Source: Propionibacteriaceae bacterium (GTDB taxonomy: Bacteria > Actinomycetota > Actinomycetes > Propionibacteriales > Propionibacteriaceae). From it: 9,273 nt of DNA. The stretch spans positions 1-9,273 of the forward strand of contig JAIRVA010000293.1 of NCBI GenBank assembly GCA_031254155.1, written 5' to 3'. Position numbers and translations under genes: made by a program. The notes below the pieces were generated by a model that had not been told where the DNA came from, searched no databases, and saw only the letters and a list, made by a program, of their open reading frames with translations. Within the stretch, counting starts at the first letter, position 1, and every line of letters begins with the position of its first letter. Below, piece after piece: positions 1 to 6,234 of this stretch.

Positions 1-3000
1 GGACTGGTGAACTGGGCGCACGCGACGGGCACGACCGTGTTGGGCACGCCGGTGCAGGGGCAGGACATGTCCCGGATCCCGGCGGCCCAGGTGCAGACGG
101 TGGCTGTAAGCAAAGAGTACACAATGCACTACGTGGTTGGTTCTGCTGCACAGGTGATGCCTGGGGATCAGGTTGAGTGGTGGTTCCGGGTGGAGAATAC
201 GGGCAACGTTTCCGTTACGAGCCTGTCTGGTACCGACGTGAACGCTGGTTTGGGGGGTGTAACTTGTCCGGCTAAAGACTTGCCACTGCTTCCTGGGAAG
301 TGGACGACTTGTACCTTGGAGAAACGGCAGACTTTGACGGCTGATGACATCGCGGCTGGTCATGTCACTAACTCCGGTACCATTACTGCGACGTTTGCCA
401 CGGGGGCGAAGTTGCCGGTTGATGCTGAGAAGACGGTGAACTTCGACCGGATTGAGGGGTTGACGGTGGCGAAGACCTCGGACGCGACCGCGTTGGTACA
501 GGCCGGACAGGAGATTGTCTTCAACTTTGCGGTGATCAACACGGGCAACGTGACGTTGACGGGCCTGACTATTGATGAGTCGACTTTCGCTGGGGTGGCG
601 TACATTGCCAAGCTCGATTGTCCTGAGACGACGGTGGCGCCGGGTGGGACGGTGACCTGTACCGGTACCTACACTGTCCAGCAGAGCGATATTGATGCCA
701 AGACCCTGACCAATACGGCGACAGCGGTGGCGAAGGGGCCTGATGGCGCAACAGTACGGTCGTTGCCGTCGAGTGTCACGATCACTGGAAACTACTCCAC
801 GGATGTGGGCCTCACGAAAGACGGAACACCGAAGTGGACGGGTGATCGCCCGATGGCGGGTGACTCTATTGAGTACACAATCACTGCGACTAATGCTGGC
901 GTGATGACAGAACACAACATCAAAGTGGTTGACCCGCTGATTCCGACTGGGCTGGTGTGCGACGACAGTCCGGACGCGACGGATGCGCTGATTGAGACGT
1001 TGGCGCCGAAGGCTTCGGTGGACTGCAAGGGTACGTACGTGCTGACGCAGGCTGATATTGATACCGGCGAGGTGTCTAACACCGCGTGGTGGGAGCGGGA
1101 CGTGCCGACTCCACCGATCAAGCCGAAGGTCGTGCCTGTCGATCAGTCGGGCGCGTTGACTCTGGTGAAGTCCGGTACCTTGCAGTCGACGGGTACCGAC
1201 CCGAAGCCCGGTGACACGGTCAAGTACACCTTCGTGGTGACGAACACCGGGAACGTGACGATACGCAACGTCGGGATCAGTGAGGACGCCTTCAGTGGTA
1301 CGGGACGGTGGGTTTCACCGGTGTCGTGTCCGGTGACGTCGATCAACCCGGCGGTCGCGGGGGTCGCGGTGGAGAAGCAGACGAACTTCGTCACGTGTAC
1401 GGGTACGTACGCGCTGAGCCAGGCGGATATTGACGCAGGCCAGATTGTGAACACGGCGCACGCGGAGGCGAACGGCCCGCCGCGGGTTGGCCGGGTGGTG
1501 AGCCCGCCGTCCAATGCGACGGTACCTCTGGCCCAGAGGTCGGCGGTGACGTTTGACAAGTCGGTTCCGGAGGGTACGAAGCTGGTGTCGGTTGACCAGA
1601 AGATCGTCTACACCTTCACAGTGACGAACACCGGGAACACGACCGTGAGCGACATTTCGGTCGAGGAGACGGCCTTCTCGGGGGCTCCCGCCCCGGCGAT
1701 TGTTTGCCCGCCCGGTGTGGGTACGTTGGTACCGAAAGCGTCGCTGGAGTGTACGGCTACCTACGTTGTGACTCAGGCGGATATCGACGCGGGGAAGCTG
1801 CACAACGCGGCCATCGTCCACGCGAAGGATCCGGGTGGAAAATCGGTGGATACTCCCGACGAAATCACCATTCCGACGGCGACGGATCGTCTCCCGGCGG
1901 TGACGATCACGAAGGTGGCCACCCCGAACTGGGATCTGGACACGTTGCCGGAGGACTACCGGATCGACTACACGATCACGCTGGAGAACCTCGGACCGGT
2001 GACGGCGACGAAGGCTCAGCTCAGCGATCCGTTGCTCAACAATGATCTGGTCTGCGATGGCGTACCCCTGCCGGACGACTTCACCCTGGCCGTTGGCCAG
2101 GTGATGGTGTGTACGGGTACCTACACCGTCGTACCGTCGGACTTCAAGAGCGGTACGGTGAAAAACACGGCGACGGTCACCTATCAGGGGCCGGATGGTG
2201 ACCAGAGCGAGGCGTCGAAGACTGTGAAGACGGATTTGCCGCCGTACGACTTGAGCATGGTCAAGACGGTCGTGACGGAGGGCGTGCCGAAGGCGGGTGA
2301 CACCGTGACGTTCGAGTTCCTGGTGACGAACACGGGCGAGGTGCCGGTGAAGCACGTTGTCATCTCGGAGATTGCTTTCAGCGGGACCATGGCTAACTTG
2401 TCCGTGCCGTATTGCCCGGATCCGGTGCCGCCGCTGAAACAGTGGCAGACCACGACCTGTTGGGCTGACTACACGGTGACGCAGGCGGATGTGGACCGGG
2501 GGTTCTTGCGGAACGAGGCCATCGCGATCTGGGCGCTCGACCCCGCGGTGGATCCGGGTGTGGAAAAGCTGACGACTCCGTCGACTGCGCTGTACGACTG
2601 GCCGGGGCTGACGGTGTCGAAGGTGGGTACCCCCAACTGGGCGGCGGGTACGTACCCGCAGCCAGGTGACACGATCAGGTACGATTTCACGATCACGAAC
2701 TCGGGTCGGACGGACCTTTCGAATGTTGTCATCGACGATGAGCTGATTCCACAGTCGGCGATCACGTGTGCCGGCGGCAGCGTACCGCCGCTCGAGAGCC
2801 TGGCGAAGGGTGCGACCGTGACGTGCACCGGTACGTACGCCCTGACGCAGGCGAACATCGACGCGGGCGGCGTGATCAACACCGTCAAGGTCACGGCGAA
2901 GGATCCGAAGGGTCATCCGGTGGAGAAACAGACCCAGGCCCCGCCGGTCGTGACAAAGCGGCATTGGGCGACCGACCTGGTCAAGACGGCCGACAAGACG

Positions 3001-3492
3001 AGCGCTGGTCTGGGTGACGTGATCACGTACACGTACGCGATCACGAACACTGGTAACGTCACGGCCACGGGCGTGGCGTTCAAGGAGACCGAGTTCACGG
3101 GCAAGGGTACGGCGCCGGATCCCAAGACGGCGGTGTGTACGGTGAACGGTACGACGGTCAGTCTCGCGACGCTGGCTCTACCAGTGGGGCAGACCGTGAC
3201 GTGTACGCTCACGTACACCGTTGTCGCGGCCGATGTGGCGCCGGGCAACGGTGAGACCGTCCGCCTGCTCACGAACAAGGCGACGGTGACGTCCGACACC
3301 CCGGTGCTCGGACAGAACCCGAAGTCGTCGTCGACGGCGGACGTGAAACTCACGGTCCGGCCCGGCATACTGGTGAAGACGGGCGGGTCGGTTGCGACCG
3401 AGACCGGTGGCCTCGCCGGTGTCCTGGCGGGCCTGGTCCTCATGACCGCGGGCGTGGCCGTCATCGTCGTCCGGCGGAGGCGCCGCTCGTAA
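1..3492 (+). CDS. Repetitive cell-surface protein with DUF7507/DUF11-like repeats, 5' end missing
   Basis: Residues are numbered from the GTG at 7. That codon is probably not the start: codons 1-6 are open, and the reading G-L-V-N-W-A-H-A-T-G matches the end of every later repeat (for example A-G-Q-I-V-N-T-A-H-A), so the frame enters inside an earlier repeat. Nine full repeats begin near residues 32, 152, 267, 384, 514, 632, 749, 868 and 989. Each has a K-x(n)-G-D-x-V-x-Y-x-F-x-V-T-N-T-G-N core, one Cys pair, and a closing C-T-G-T-Y-x-x-x-Q-A-D-I-D-x-G stretch. This is the DUF7507/DUF11-like immunoglobulin-type beta-sandwich family of bacterial surface proteins. The C-terminus has LVKTG (1122-1126), a hydrophobic helix (about 1134-1154) and five Arg before a final Ser, like a sortase-anchored wall protein but with Val for Pro. 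Likely a stalk or adhesin; the ligand is unknown. No signal peptide or promoter lies in the window. Confidence 0.9.
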   Translation, partial: GLVNWAHATGTTVLGTPVQGQDMSRIPAAQVQTVAVSKEYTMHYVVGSAAQVMPGDQVEWWFRVENTGNVSVTSLSGTDVNAGLGGVTCPAKDLPLLPGKWTTCTLEKRQTLTADDIAAGHVTNSGTITATFATGAKLPVDAEKTVNFDRIEGLTVAKTSDATALVQAGQEIVFNFAVINTGNVTLTGLTIDESTFAGVAYIAKLDCPETTVAPGGTVTCTGTYTVQQSDIDAKTLTNTATAVAKGPDGATVRSLPSSVTITGNYSTDVGLTKDGTPKWTGDRPMAGDSIEYTITATNAGVMTEHNIKVVDPLIPTGLVCDDSPDATDALIETLAPKASVDCKGTYVLTQADIDTGEVSNTAWWERDVPTPPIKPKVVPVDQSGALTLVKSGTLQSTGTDPKPGDTVKYTFVVTNTGNVTIRNVGISEDAFSGTGRWVSPVSCPVTSINPAVAGVAVEKQTNFVTCTGTYALSQADIDAGQIVNTAHAEANGPPRVGRVVSPPSNATVPLAQRSAVTFDKSVPEGTKLVSVDQKIVYTFTVTNTGNTTVSDISVEETAFSGAPAPAIVCPPGVGTLVPKASLECTATYVVTQADIDAGKLHNAAIVHAKDPGGKSVDTPDEITIPTATDRLPAVTITKVATPNWDLDTLPEDYRIDYTITLENLGPVTATKAQLSDPLLNNDLVCDGVPLPDDFTLAVGQVMVCTGTYTVVPSDFKSGTVKNTATVTYQGPDGDQSEASKTVKTDLPPYDLSMVKTVVTEGVPKAGDTVTFEFLVTNTGEVPVKHVVISEIAFSGTMANLSVPYCPDPVPPLKQWQTTTCWADYTVTQADVDRGFLRNEAIAIWALDPAVDPGVEKLTTPSTALYDWPGLTVSKVGTPNWAAGTYPQPGDTIRYDFTITNSGRTDLSNVVIDDELIPQSAITCAGGSVPPLESLAKGATVTCTGTYALTQANIDAGGVINTVKVTAKDPKGHPVEKQTQAPPVVTKRHWATDLVKTADKTSAGLGDVITYTYAITNTGNVTATGVAFKETEFTGKGTAPDPKTAVCTVNGTTVSLATLALPVGQTVTCTLTYTVVAADVAPGNGETVRLLTNKATVTSDTPVLGQNPKSSSTADVKLTVRPGILVKTGGSVATETGGLAGVLAGLVLMTAGVAVIVVRRRRRS
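454..3360 (+). repeat. Eight of nine tandem protein repeats, about 115-130 codons each
   Basis: Within the surface gene, the repeat starts are spaced 115, 117, 130, 118, 117, 119 and 121 codons apart from repeat 2 onward; repeat 1 lies just before. At DNA level the copies have diverged but keep short identical blocks. GTGACGAACACCGGGAAC, for instance, occurs at 1237-1254 and 1621-1638, 128 codons apart. Two repeat subtypes are visible. One has an E-x-A-F-S-G-type segment (repeats 2, 4, 5, 7 and 9). The other starts T-P-N/K-W and has a D-P-L-I-P-type segment (3, 6 and 8). This fits old duplication of single and paired units. Confidence 0.8.
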
Positions 3493-3508
3493 CGCCCTGA
3501 CGCGCGGT

Positions 3509-3547
3509 GGTCCCTGGTACCTTTCCTGACGGATCGGGCCAGGGACC
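3509..3547 (+). terminator. 9-bp perfect hairpin after the surface protein gene
   Basis: GGTCCCTGG (3509-3517) pairs perfectly with CCAGGGACC (3539-3547) around a 21-nt loop, starting 17 nt after the TAA stop. There is no U-tract. Actinobacterial terminators often lack one, so a terminator is the simplest reading, but the long loop makes this moderate evidence. A protein-binding dyad is the alternative. Confidence 0.45.
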
Positions 3548-3568
3548 CGGCGTGTCTGGTACCCTTCC
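3514..3568. repeat. Direct repeat CTGGTACCYTTCC, two copies
   Basis: CTGGTACCTTTCC (3514-3526) and CTGGTACCCTTCC (3556-3568) differ at one base and start 42 bp apart, about four helical turns. Each contains the KpnI-type palindrome GGTACC. They lie between the surface gene and the rplU promoter. They may be paired protein-binding sites or a small duplication. Confidence 0.5.
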
Positions 3569-3587
3569 CGGGGGTCCGTACCCCCGG
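3568..3587 (+). terminator. 8-bp perfect GC-rich hairpin with tetraloop, just before the rplU promoter
   Basis: CCGGGGGT (3568-3575) and ACCCCCGG (3580-3587) form a perfect stem with loop CCGT (3576-3579). It is very stable on paper, but no U-tract follows. It ends one base before the proposed -35 box, so it could insulate rplU from read-through out of the surface gene or act as an operator. The terminator reading is an inference. Confidence 0.5.
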
Positions 3588-3588
3588 C

Positions 3589-3618
3589 TTGATCCGCCCT
3601 TGCCCCATCGACTAAGAT
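3589..3618 (+). promoter_or_regulatory. Probable sigma-A-type promoter of the rplU operon
   Basis: TTGATC (3589-3594), an 18-bp spacer and TAAGAT (3613-3618) match the housekeeping consensus TTGACA/TATAAT well, in a stretch whose A+T content stands out. Transcription would start near 3625, giving a leader of about 55 nt before the rplU GTG. No other comparable promoter is seen before obg or the glutaredoxin gene, so it probably drives all four genes. Confidence 0.65.
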
Positions 3619-3680
3619 AGACCGTCGGTGTTCTTTGTGGACATTGCCCCCAGATGGGCCGGAAGAGAGATAGGTAAAAC

Positions 3681-3986
3681 GTGTACGCGATCGTACGTGG
3701 TGGTAGCAGGCAGCACAAGGTGGCGCCGGGAGACGTGCTGGAAATTGACCTTGTGGACGCCGCGGTCGGCGACACTATTGACCTACCTGCCCTGCTCCTG
3801 GTTGACGGCGAGACGGTGACTTCGGACGCCGCGGCGCTGGCCCAGGTGAAGGTGACGGCGGAGGTCCTGGACGAGACCAAGGGCCCGAAGATCAAGATCG
3901 TGAAGTACAAGAACAAGACCGGGTACAAGAAGCGCCAGGGCCATCGCCAGCGCTACACGCAGGTCAAGATCACCGGGATCAAGTGA
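3681..3986 (+). CDS. rplU: 50S ribosomal protein L21 (bL21)
   Basis: A 101-residue protein, the normal bL21 length. It begins M-Y-A-I-V-R-G-G-S-R-Q-H-K-V, the usual family opening, and carries the basic C-terminal signature K-Y-K-N-K-T-G-Y-K-K-R-Q-G-H-R-Q (about 75-90) that binds 23S rRNA in the large subunit. The start is GTG at 3681. The purine stretch GGAAGAGAGA (3661-3670) is the best Shine-Dalgarno candidate but lies 10 nt away, so initiation may be weak or regulated. It is the first gene of the likely operon rplU-rpmA-obg-glutaredoxin and ends 9 nt before rpmA. In many actinobacteria an RNase E/G gene lies upstream (general knowledge); here the surface protein gene takes that place. Confidence 0.97.
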   Translation: MYAIVRGGSRQHKVAPGDVLEIDLVDAAVGDTIDLPALLLVDGETVTSDAAALAQVKVTAEVLDETKGPKIKIVKYKNKTGYKKRQGHRQRYTQVKITGIK

Positions 3987-3995
3987 GGGTTTGAC

Positions 3996-4244
3996 ATGGC
4001 ACACAAAAAGGGCGCTTCCTCGTCGCGCAACGGTCGCGATTCCTCGGCCCAGTTCCTGGGCGTGAAGCGGTACGGCGGGCAGGTCGTGGGCGCGGGCGAA
4101 ATCATCGTGCGCCAGCACGGGACGCACTTCCACCCCGGTGACAACGTCGGACGGGGGAATGACGACACTCTGTTCGCCCTTTCCGCCGGCCAGGTCGAGT
4201 TCGGTGTCCGGCGCGGTCGCAAGATCGTTTCCGTGACGTCCTGA
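3996..4244 (+). CDS. rpmA: 50S ribosomal protein L27 (bL27)
   Basis: An 82-residue protein opening M-A-H-K-K-G-A-S-S-S-R-N-G-R-D-S, typical of bL27, whose N-terminal tail reaches toward the peptidyl transferase centre. The family signature is present as G-E-I-I-V-R-Q-H-G-T-H-F-H-P-G (about 33-47), with His where R-Q-R-G is common. There is no N-terminal extension of the kind cleaved in Firmicutes and relatives. The ATG follows the rplU stop by 9 nt. Its Shine-Dalgarno GAGGG (3985-3989) overlaps that stop, implying translational coupling. The TGA lies 17 nt before obg. Confidence 0.97.
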   Translation: MAHKKGASSSRNGRDSSAQFLGVKRYGGQVVGAGEIIVRQHGTHFHPGDNVGRGNDDTLFALSAGQVEFGVRRGRKIVSVTS

Positions 4245-4261
4245 GGTACGGCCCACAGCAT

Positions 4262-5761
4262 ATGGCCATACCATCCTTTGTGGATGAAGTCCGCCTGCAT
4301 GTGAGCGCCGGACGGGGTGGCCACGGGTGCGCCTCCATCCATCGCGAGAAGTTCAAGCCGTTGGGTGGTCCCGACGGCGGCAACGGCGGTAACGGTGGTT
4401 CCGTCATTCTGCGCGTCGACCCCCAGGTGACAACGCTGATCGATTATCACCGTCATTCCCAGCGGACGGCCGCCAATGGTGAGCCGGGGCGCGGGAACCA
4501 CCAAGACGGCGCGAACGGGCCAGATGTTGTCTTGCCCGTGCCGGAGGGTACGGTGGTGCGCGACGCGGTGACTGGCGAGGTACTGGCCGATCTGGTGGGC
4601 GACGTGACGGAGGTCATCGTCGCCAGCGGGGGCCGCGGCGGGCTCGGCAACGAGGCGCTGGCGACCAAGGCCCGCAAGGCGCCGGGCTTCGCGCTGCTGG
4701 GCGGGGAGGGGGATGACCTGGAAATCGCCCTCGAACTCAAAACGCTGGCCGATGTCGGGCTCGTCGGCTTCCCGTCGGCCGGCAAGTCCTCGCTCATCGC
4801 GGCCATTTCGCGGGCCCGGCCGGAGATCGCCGATTACCCCTTTACCACGCTGGTACCCCACTTGGGGGTCGTCGTCGCGGGCGATGTCACGTACACCGTC
4901 GCCGACGTACCGGGCCTTATCCCCGGCGCCGCGCAGGGCCGCGGACTCGGGTTGGACTTCCTGCGCCATATCGAGCGTTGTCAGGCCCTGGTTCATGTGA
5001 TCGATTGCGCGACGTACGAGCCCGGGCGTGACCCGGTATCGGATCTCGAGGCCATCGAGGCGGAGCTTACGGAATACGGCGGGCTCACGGACCGGCCCCG
5101 GCTGGTGGCGCTCAACAAGGTCGATGTACCCGACGGGGCCGAGCTGGCCGACATGGTCGCGGGCGACCTGCGGGCGCGCGGGCTCGACGTTTTCCTCGTG
5201 TCGGCGAAGACCGGGCAGGGGCTCAAGGCCCTCACCTACGCCATGGCTAAGATCGTGGCCGAGAAGCGGGCCGCCACGCCGGTCACACCGGTCGTACGGC
5301 CCGTGGTGGCGGTACGGACCAGGGCCACGCCGGGGTTCACCATCGACAAGGAATCCGACGGTGCGGGCGGTTTCGTGTGGCATGTCCGGGGTGACAAGCC
5401 CGAACGATGGGTCCAGCAGACCGACTTCCGGAACGCCGAGGCCGTCGGCTACCTGGCCGACCGGTTGAACAAGCTCGGGGTCGAGGAATCATTGCTAGAG
5501 GTGGGCGCCGAACCGGGCGACGCGGTGGCGATCGGCGGGGGCGACGCGGTGGTGTTCGACTTCGCACCACAGGTCGACATTGGCGCCGAGTTGTTGGCGC
5601 CCCGCGGCGAGGATTCGCGGCTACAGGAGTTGCGCCCGGCGGCGAAGCGGCGGCGGGTGAAGGACGAGGAGTACCACTCCGCCCGGGAGGCCGAGCGGGC
5701 GGTGTCCGCGGCGCTGTACGGGCTGGGTGACAACTCGGACGAGACTGACGAAGGGGAATGA
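4262..5761 (+). CDS. obg: Obg-family ribosome-assembly GTPase (CgtA)
   Basis: A 499-residue GTPase for late 50S subunit assembly, linked to growth and stress control in other bacteria. The Gly-rich Obg fold spans about 1-159, with G-G-P-D-G-G-N-G-G-N-G-G at 35-46. The G domain follows: G1 GFPSAGKSS (169-177), switch I DYPFTTL (191-197), G3 DVPGLI (215-220), G4 NKVD (285-288), G5 SAK (314-316). The C-terminal OCT domain lies near 350-440. A basic then acidic tail (460-499, K-R-R-R then D-E-T-D-E-G-E) extends beyond it; tails of this kind vary between species. All GTPase motifs look intact. The ATG at 4262 gives the conserved opening M-A-I-P-S-F-V-D-E-V. No good Shine-Dalgarno sits at normal distance, as the nearest GAGG is about 15 nt upstream next to the rpmA stop, so coupling to rpmA is likely. 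Its stop overlaps the glutaredoxin start. Confidence 0.97.
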   Translation: MAIPSFVDEVRLHVSAGRGGHGCASIHREKFKPLGGPDGGNGGNGGSVILRVDPQVTTLIDYHRHSQRTAANGEPGRGNHQDGANGPDVVLPVPEGTVVRDAVTGEVLADLVGDVTEVIVASGGRGGLGNEALATKARKAPGFALLGGEGDDLEIALELKTLADVGLVGFPSAGKSSLIAAISRARPEIADYPFTTLVPHLGVVVAGDVTYTVADVPGLIPGAAQGRGLGLDFLRHIERCQALVHVIDCATYEPGRDPVSDLEAIEAELTEYGGLTDRPRLVALNKVDVPDGAELADMVAGDLRARGLDVFLVSAKTGQGLKALTYAMAKIVAEKRAATPVTPVVRPVVAVRTRATPGFTIDKESDGAGGFVWHVRGDKPERWVQQTDFRNAEAVGYLADRLNKLGVEESLLEVGAEPGDAVAIGGGDAVVFDFAPQVDIGAELLAPRGEDSRLQELRPAAKRRRVKDEEYHSAREAERAVSAALYGLGDNSDETDEGE

Positions 5762-6033
5762 TGGCATCGGCGACGGGTACGACGACGGAGTGCGGCGAGC
5801 AGGTCCGGGTCTACGGGGCGGATTGGTGCCGGGATTGCCGGGGTACGAAGGCCGTTCTGGAGGCCGAAGGTGTGGCGTTCGACTACATCGACCTGCTGGC
5901 CGACGCGGCGGCGGCCGGTGTGGCCGAGCGGATCTCCGGCAGCAAACACATCCCGGTCGTGGTCTTCCCCGACGGAGTCTTCTACGTCGAACCCACCAAG
6001 GCGGAACTTGCTCTCAAGGTGCGGACGCTGTAA
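5761..6033 (+). CDS. Glutaredoxin-like protein (mycoredoxin type)
   Basis: A 90-residue thioredoxin-fold protein with an early redox motif W-C-R-D-C (Cys at 23 and 26 from this start) and a cis-Pro loop H-I-P-V-V-V-F-P-D-G (about 62-71), followed by E-P-T-K-A-E-L. This is the layout of actinobacterial mycoredoxin and NrdH-like proteins, which reduce mixed disulfides with mycothiol. An extra Cys lies at 11. Two ATGs are possible: 5758, overlapping the obg stop as ATGA, and 5761. I chose 5761 because AAGGGG (5751-5756) is 4 nt away, against 1 nt for 5758. The overlap and spacing show translational coupling to obg. The physiological partner is unknown. Confidence 0.85.
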   Translation: MASATGTTTECGEQVRVYGADWCRDCRGTKAVLEAEGVAFDYIDLLADAAAAGVAERISGSKHIPVVVFPDGVFYVEPTKAELALKVRTL

Positions 6034-6063
6034 CCCCTTCGTAGGCCGCGGGGCCGCCGACCT

Positions 6064-6110
6064 GCTGGCTCCGCCTCTGACAAGCCGATCATCAATCTAG
6101 CCAGCTTGTC
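6064..6110 (+). other. Two interleaved inverted repeats (possible pseudoknot or dyad) after the glutaredoxin gene
   Basis: GCTGGCT (6064-6070) is complementary to AGCCAGC (6099-6105), and GACAAGC (6079-6085) to GCTTGTC (6104-6110). The arms interleave and share two bases, so the two stems compete or form a pseudoknot-like fold. This could end the obg operon transcript, although no U-tract follows. Confidence 0.4.
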
Positions 6111-6156
6111 ATCATCAATCTAGCCAGCTTGTCATCATCACTCTGGCCAGCCTTGG
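6088..6156. repeat. 23-bp tandem repeat, two perfect copies and one degenerate
   Basis: Positions 6088-6110 and 6111-6133 are identical 23-mers beginning ATCATCAATCTAGCCAGC. The third unit, 6134-6156, keeps the period and most bases (ATCATCACTCTGGCCAGC at its start). A fourth, poor unit may follow at 6157-6179, keeping only TCCAGCCAG in phase. The units are AT-richer than their surroundings and contain CTAG, usually rare. They lie between the glutaredoxin stop and the nadD promoter. Confidence 0.9.
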
Positions 6157-6222
6157 ACACTCGCTCCAGCCAGGGTACGACCGGTGGCGGTGTTGACCGC
6201 CCGGTGGGGGGCGTACTCGTAT

Positions 6223-6228
6223 TACACT
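6223..6228 (+). promoter_or_regulatory. Probable -10 box for leaderless nadD transcription
   Basis: TACACT fits TANNNT and ends 6 nt before the nadD ATG at 6235, so transcription would begin at or next to the start codon, a common actinobacterial arrangement. No Shine-Dalgarno is at usable distance, since AAGGA is 1 nt from the ATG. TTGACC at 6193-6198 would need a 24-bp spacer and is probably not the partner -35. Confidence 0.5.
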
Positions 6229-6234
6229 AAGGAC

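Noticed and set aside
7..9. GTG as the true start of the surface protein
   Set aside because: The upstream codons are open and the first 30 residues match the end of a repeat, so the gene is cut by the window edge.
1315..2964. Long open frame of 549 codons on the - strand
   Set aside because: It is extremely Arg/His-rich, has no recognisable domain, and lies wholly antisense to the repeats. High-GC codon bias commonly creates such shadows.
3625..3680. Autoregulatory L21 leader RNA
   Set aside because: The leader is only about 55 nt with one weak GCCC/GGGC stem, and I cannot match it to a known leader family.
3953..5383. Long open frame of 476 codons on the - strand opposite obg
   Set aside because: It is low-complexity and Arg/Gly/His-rich, and the + strand is clearly the conserved rpmA-obg sequence.
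6088..6156. CRISPR-like array
   Set aside because: The units are directly adjacent with no spacers, and no cas genes are near.
6184..6234. N-terminal extension of NadD from a GTG
   Set aside because: It has no family similarity and no ribosome site, and it overlaps the likely promoter.
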